From Pseudomonadota bacterium (GTDB lineage: Bacteria > Pseudomonadota > Alphaproteobacteria > Rhizobiales > Phreatobacteraceae), in contig JAEZGJ010000057.1 in NCBI GenBank assembly GCA_023416965.1, positions 1-26,199 of the forward strand: 26,199 nt of DNA, written 5' to 3'. Shown piece by piece: positions 20,177-26,199 of this stretch. The notes beneath the pieces were generated by a model. That model was not told the DNA's origin. It saw nothing but the letters and a program-made list of their open reading frames with translations, and made no database searches. The translations under genes and the position numbers were made by a program. Every line of letters starts with the position of its first letter. The stretch's first letter is position 1.

Positions 20177-22600
20177 ATGCCCCTTTCCCGCATGCGCCTG
20201 AGCATCAAGATTCCGGCCCTGGTCGTGGGCGCCGCCATGGCAACGGCCGGTGCGCTCGGGGTATCGTCCTATTATGCTGCACGAAGCAATACGCTTTCGA
20301 TGATCCAGCAGTCGCTCGCAGCCGTGGCGACAGAACGCCAGAAGGCGCTCGAGAGCTATTTCAAGGCTATCCGCGAGGACACAGTACTCGTGGCATCCAG
20401 CGACATGGCTCGCGACGCGCTCACGTCGTTCTCGGCTGGCTATCGCGAGTTCGGGGCAGGTGCTGAACAGAAGCTCCAGCAGATCTACATCGACGACAAT
20501 CCTCATCCGACCGGCAAGAAGGACGAGCTTCAGGCAGCGGGAGACGGGTCGACCTATTCGCGTCACCATGCCCGCCTGCATCCGTGGTTCAACAGGCTGC
20601 AGCGCGACCGCGGTTATTACGATGTCTTCATCTTCGATACTGCCGGTAATCTCGTTTACACGGTCTTCAAGGAGCGCGACTACGCAACAAATCTGCTGAC
20701 GGGTGCGTGGCGTGACAGCGATCTCGGTGTTGCGTTCCGAAAGGGCCTCTCCGCGGAAGCCGGAACGGTGCATCTGACGGACTTCCGGCCCTACGCGCCT
20801 TCGGACGAGGCTCCGGCCGCCTTCATCTCGACACCGATCACCGACGCGTCTGGCAAGACAATCGGTGTCTTCGCGTTCCAGATGCCCGTAGACCGCATCA
20901 ATGCCGTGATGACCGCCAGCCACGGACTCGGTGCAACGGGCGACGCGATCCTCGTCGGCCGCGACGGTCTGTTTCGCTCCAACTCCCGGTTCACCGCAGC
21001 TGGAGCGACTGACATCCTGAAGACCGAACTCCGCTCCGCGGCCATTGATACGGCGCTCGAGGGAAAATCCACACTCGGCGAGGTCTCCTACCGCGAGACC
21101 GAGAGCCTGGTTGCGGCGCAGCCGTTCCGGTTCGGCGATCTTAACTGGTCGGTGACGGCCCTGCAGAGCAAGGCGGAGGCGCTGGCGCCCGTTCATGCCC
21201 TCCGCCAGACGCTCATCATCATCGCCCTGCTGGTCCTGCTGGCGGTGGGCGCCCTCGGCTACCTCGTGGCCCAGACGCTCACTCGCCCCATCGTTTCCCT
21301 GGTTGCCGACATGGGAGACCTCGCCCGCGGCAAGCACGACATCGCACTTGTCGGCGCAGACCGCGGTGACGAGATCGGCCTGATGTCGCGCGCGGTCGGG
21401 GTGTTCCGGGAGAGCGCTATCAAGCGTGAGCGGCTCGAGGCTCAGCAGCGCCGCCAGCGCGAGCGGGACCTGGCGCGCCGTGCCAATATGGAGATGGTCG
21501 TCGACCAGTTCCGTGCCGATGTGTCGGGAGTCATCGATACGCTTTCCGGCGGGACAACTTCAATGCGAGCCGCAGCTTCCGTTCTCTCGCGGGTGGCCAC
21601 CGCCACCCTGGACCAGGCTCGCGAGGCGCGATCGGCCTCGGCAGATTCCAACGCCAATGCGCAGTCCATCGCCTCGGCGTCGGAAGAGCTCGGGGCGTCC
21701 ATTCGCGAAATAGCCAGCCAGGCGCACCAGGCAAGCGCCATCGTGGCCGAGGTGCGCGCGCAGGCGCTCGCGACCAATCAGGACGTCACCGCGCTGGCGC
21801 AATCCGCCCAGAACATCGGCCGCGTGGTCGACTTGATCCGTACCATCGCAGATCAGACCAACCTTCTCGCCCTCAACGCGACGATCGAGGCGGCACGTGC
21901 AGGCGAGGCAGGCCGCGGCTTCGCGGTGGTTGCGAGCGAGGTGAAGAGCCTCGCGAGCCAGACCGCCAAGGCCACCGACGAGATCGCGGCGCAGATCACC
22001 GCCATCCAGTCCTCCACCGGAATAGCCGTCGCCTCCATCGGAACCATGGCGAGCCGCATCGACGACATCTCCTCGCTCAACGCGGCCATCGCGGCGGCCG
22101 TGGAGCAGCAGGACGCGGCCACGGGCGAAATCGCGGCGAACGTCTCTCGTGCCGCCGACGGGAGCCGGATCGTCTCCGCCAATGTCGAGGGAGTGGCCTC
22201 CTCGGCTTCCGAAACGACGGCGGAGGCTTCGCGGGTGATGCAGACGGCGGACCTGCTCGGCGCCTCGTCGCACGCGCTGACAAGCTCGGTACAGAGCTTC
22301 CTCGACAGCATCGGCGACGATCTCGACGAACGTCGCAAGACAGAGCGATCGACGCTCTGCGAGCCCGGAACTGTCGAGGTGAAGGGCCAGACTGTTCCGG
22401 TGGAAGTCCTGGATATCAGTGCCGAGGGCGCGCGTATCGACGTCGTGCTCGACTACGACCTCGGCACGCCGGTGGTGCTGCGCATGGAAGGAATTGTCGC
22501 CCGCGGCAGCATCGTCTGGTCGAGCGTGTCTGGCACCGGCATCGCTTTCGACGCGGCCCTCGCCGTTCTCCCGAAGGCGACGCTTGCGGTGGCGGCCTGA
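20177..22600 (+). CDS. Methyl-accepting chemotaxis protein with C-terminal PilZ domain
   Basis: A transmembrane chemoreceptor of 807 residues. A first membrane helix (about 8-33) is followed by a large periplasmic dCache-type sensor (about 35-342, with YYDVFIFDTAGNLVYTVFKERDY), a second helix (344-366), HAMP (367-420) and the cytoplasmic signalling coiled coil whose hairpin tip is DQTNLLALNATIEAARAGE (559-577). The tail (718-800) is a PilZ domain with intact c-di-GMP motifs: RxxxR (R720, R724) and DxSxxG (DISAEG, 746-751). c-di-GMP could thus tune receptor output directly. ATG 20177 is chosen because AGAGG lies 6 bp upstream; ATG 20147 would add 10 residues. No che genes are adjacent, so it is an orphan receptor. 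Confidence 0.93.
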   Translation: MPLSRMRLSIKIPALVVGAAMATAGALGVSSYYAARSNTLSMIQQSLAAVATERQKALESYFKAIREDTVLVASSDMARDALTSFSAGYREFGAGAEQKLQQIYIDDNPHPTGKKDELQAAGDGSTYSRHHARLHPWFNRLQRDRGYYDVFIFDTAGNLVYTVFKERDYATNLLTGAWRDSDLGVAFRKGLSAEAGTVHLTDFRPYAPSDEAPAAFISTPITDASGKTIGVFAFQMPVDRINAVMTASHGLGATGDAILVGRDGLFRSNSRFTAAGATDILKTELRSAAIDTALEGKSTLGEVSYRETESLVAAQPFRFGDLNWSVTALQSKAEALAPVHALRQTLIIIALLVLLAVGALGYLVAQTLTRPIVSLVADMGDLARGKHDIALVGADRGDEIGLMSRAVGVFRESAIKRERLEAQQRRQRERDLARRANMEMVVDQFRADVSGVIDTLSGGTTSMRAAASVLSRVATATLDQAREARSASADSNANAQSIASASEELGASIREIASQAHQASAIVAEVRAQALATNQDVTALAQSAQNIGRVVDLIRTIADQTNLLALNATIEAARAGEAGRGFAVVASEVKSLASQTAKATDEIAAQITAIQSSTGIAVASIGTMASRIDDISSLNAAIAAAVEQQDAATGEIAANVSRAADGSRIVSANVEGVASSASETTAEASRVMQTADLLGASSHALTSSVQSFLDSIGDDLDERRKTERSTLCEPGTVEVKGQTVPVEVLDISAEGARIDVVLDYDLGTPVVLRMEGIVARGSIVWSSVSGTGIAFDAALAVLPKATLAVAA

Positions 22601-22677
22601 CTGGACGCCGGCCGCGCCTGCGGTTGGATGTCAACGATGTGGCGGGGACGCGCGCCTTTCGGCGACCTGGTGCGGGC

Positions 22678-22753
22678 TGGTGGAGCTAGGGGGATTCGAA
22701 CCCCCGACCTCTGCAGTGCGATTGCAGCGCTCTCCCATCTGAGCTACAGCCCC
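22678..22753 (-). tRNA. tRNA-Ala (anticodon CGC)
   Basis: A complete 76-nt cloverleaf on the minus strand. The acceptor GGGGCTG pairs with TAGCTCC (two G-T pairs), the D-arm is GCTCAGATGGGAGAGC, the anticodon stem CTGCA/TGCAG holds the loop ATCGCAC (anticodon CGC), and the T-arm is GGGGG/CCCCC around TTCGAAT. Discriminator A and CCA are encoded. It reads GCG, a common Ala codon here. Confidence 0.96.
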
Positions 22754-22767
22754 GCCCGCGAGCGCGC

Positions 22768-22796
22768 CTTTTAGGGCGTGCCGGCATTCCGGTCAA
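22768..22796 (-). promoter_or_regulatory. Promoter of tRNA-Ala
   Basis: On the minus strand -35 TTGACC (plus 22791-22796), 17-bp spacer, -10 TAAAAG (22768-22773), then a GC-rich discriminator (GCGCGC) as expected of stringently controlled stable-RNA promoters. The tRNA begins about 15 nt past the -10. Confidence 0.65.
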
Positions 22797-22847
22797 GGCG
22801 TTCCGCGCGAAGCAAGGCGGCTTTCGGCGGGAGCGCCGTGACGCGAA

Positions 22848-22867
22848 GGGCGCCGCACCCGGCGCCC
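22848..22867 (-). terminator. Hairpin just after secA
   Basis: GGGCGCCG (22848-22855) pairs perfectly with CGGCGCCC (22860-22867) around a 4-base loop, 9 bp beyond the secA stop. The stem is strong but only two Ts follow on the minus strand, so termination there is likely but not certain. Confidence 0.4.
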
Positions 22868-22876
22868 TCCGTCATC

Positions 22877-25666
<2,790 letters not shown>

Positions 25667-25675
25667 GTGCGTTCC

Positions 25676-25741
25676 TTACACTTGGGCGGGGAGACAGAGG
25701 CATCGAAACGGTTGGTCGCCCCGTCCGTTCCGATAGTTCAC
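25676..25741 (-). CDS. Short upstream ORF in the secA leader (uncertain)
   Basis: A 21-codon ORF begins at GTG 25741, with GAAGGG 5 bp upstream, and stops at TAA 25676-25678. Those bases also form the start of secA's ribosome site (TAAGGAA), 9 bp before the secA ATG. It has no signal-peptide or known arrest motif. Position suggests translational coupling to secA, loosely like SecM in E. coli, but an accidental ORF is quite possible. Confidence 0.3.
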   Translation of the reverse strand: MNYRNGRGDQPFRCLCLPAQV

Positions 25742-26040
25742 GCGAGCCCTTCAGCCCCGTCAGGCGGTGGCAGAGCGCCCCGTGCGCCCCAACCTCTGGT
25801 CCCGGCGGGATAACTGTCGACGGCGCGCGGATTTCCGCAGCGGCCCGGCAACCCGCGACAGATATGGACGGTGCCAAGGGTTGTCAATTCAAGCCGAAAC
25901 AGGCATTGCTGCGGCAACCGGCGGGATCCGTCAGGAGTTGTGCACGCGTCTATCGCCCCGTGCTTTCGCACCGTCTTCCTTCAAAGCGCCACACGTGCCC
26001 GTCAAGCACGCCCTACCGTGACAAAAGGCTCGATCCTTCC
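25742..26040. other. Intergenic region between secA and the divergent secreted protein
   Basis: No supported gene apart from the short secA leader ORF next to it. It holds the secA promoter (25859-25887) and presumably a promoter for the rightward gene at 26041, which I could not place. Confidence 0.4.
25859..25887 (-). promoter_or_regulatory. secA: Sigma-70 promoter of secA
   Basis: On the minus strand a perfect -35 TTGACA (plus 25882-25887), 17-bp spacer, then -10 TATCTG (25859-25864). The predicted leader is about 185 nt long, enough for regulatory structure or the upstream ORF. Confidence 0.65.
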
Positions 26041-26199
26041 ATGACCGTCCGCTCGCTCCTGTCCATCGCCGCCATGACGCTGGCGCTCGCCGGACCGCTG
26101 GCCGCCCAGACCCCGCCAGCTGCCACTCCGGCCCCGGCGCAGCCGGCGGCCCCCCCCGGGGACCACACCCCCGCCCCCCCCGCGCCAATCCACATGCGG
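26041..26199 (+). CDS. Secreted protein, N-terminal fragment (possible parvulin-type peptidylprolyl isomerase)
   Basis: The first 53 codons run in frame off the window end without a stop. MTVRSLLSIAAMTLALAGPLAA is a Sec signal peptide with AQT following the probable cleavage site near residue 22, and a Pro/Ala-rich linker follows (about 24-50). No catalytic domain is in view. In Hyphomicrobiales the gene divergent from secA is often a periplasmic parvulin-type peptidylprolyl isomerase with such a linker, so that identity is inferred from synteny only. The tract contains long C-runs (around 26150-26183), where a homopolymer error could shift the frame. An AAAAGG lies 11 bp upstream of the ATG. 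Confidence 0.6.
   Translation, partial: MTVRSLLSIAAMTLALAGPLAAQTPPAATPAPAQPAAPPGDHTPAPPAPIHMR

Noticed and set aside
25738..25971. 77-codon minus-strand ORF in the secA leader
   Set aside because: It starts upstream of the predicted secA transcription start, has no ribosome site, and its sequence is unlike a protein.

Overview
This is a high-GC chromosomal segment from an alphaproteobacterium, most likely of the order Hyphomicrobiales (Rhizobiales). The pointers are the rpsT/dnaA/dnaN neighbourhood, the RpoE-ChrR (ECF11-type) lipid-remodelling cluster, a perfect CtrA-type box near dnaA, and strong G/C third-position bias. The genus cannot be fixed from sequence alone. Nearly all of the window is core chromosome. 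I see no insertion sequence, prophage, integrase, CRISPR array or rRNA.

Layout. 1-120 carries a palindromic intergenic repeat. 121-4508 is a leftward gene string read as dnaN, folD, panE, grpE and a TRIC/UPF0126 membrane protein. 4762-5166 is a small rightward secreted protein of unknown function lying between dnaN and dnaA. 5179-8181 is leftward: rpsT, then a gene-free stretch of about 730 bp with tandem hairpins and a CtrA box, then a rhodanese and dnaA. 8399-9292 is a DMT-family exporter. 9293-9809 is a long leader for leuA that holds a leucine-rich leader peptide and competing stems. leuA (9810-11381) is followed closely by a ROK sugar kinase, tRNA-Lys(CUU), a GbsR/MarR-type regulator and an AraC-type regulator, the two regulators each having an inverted repeat upstream.

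14183-19956 is the most distinctive part. An ECF sigma factor (RpoE type) and its ChrR-type cupin anti-sigma are joined by start/stop overlaps to a DUF1295 membrane reductase and, 10 bp on, to a cyclopropane-fatty-acid-synthase-like methyltransferase. A flavin oxidoreductase plus DUF1365 operon is transcribed divergently, and a DUF2177 membrane protein converges from the far side. The divergent operon has a near-consensus RpoE promoter (TGAACC-N18-TAAGA), and weaker matches precede the sigma gene and DUF2177. This matches the singlet-oxygen/photo-oxidative membrane-lipid response known from Rhodobacter. The ChrR homologue, however, lacks the two cysteines of the N-terminal zinc site while keeping the cupin metal ligands.

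20177-22600 is a chemoreceptor with a C-terminal PilZ domain, a direct link between chemotaxis and c-di-GMP. Then come tRNA-Ala(CGC), secA (22877-25666) with a good sigma-70 promoter and a short upstream ORF, and the start of a secreted protein (26041 to the window end), possibly a parvulin-type chaperone.
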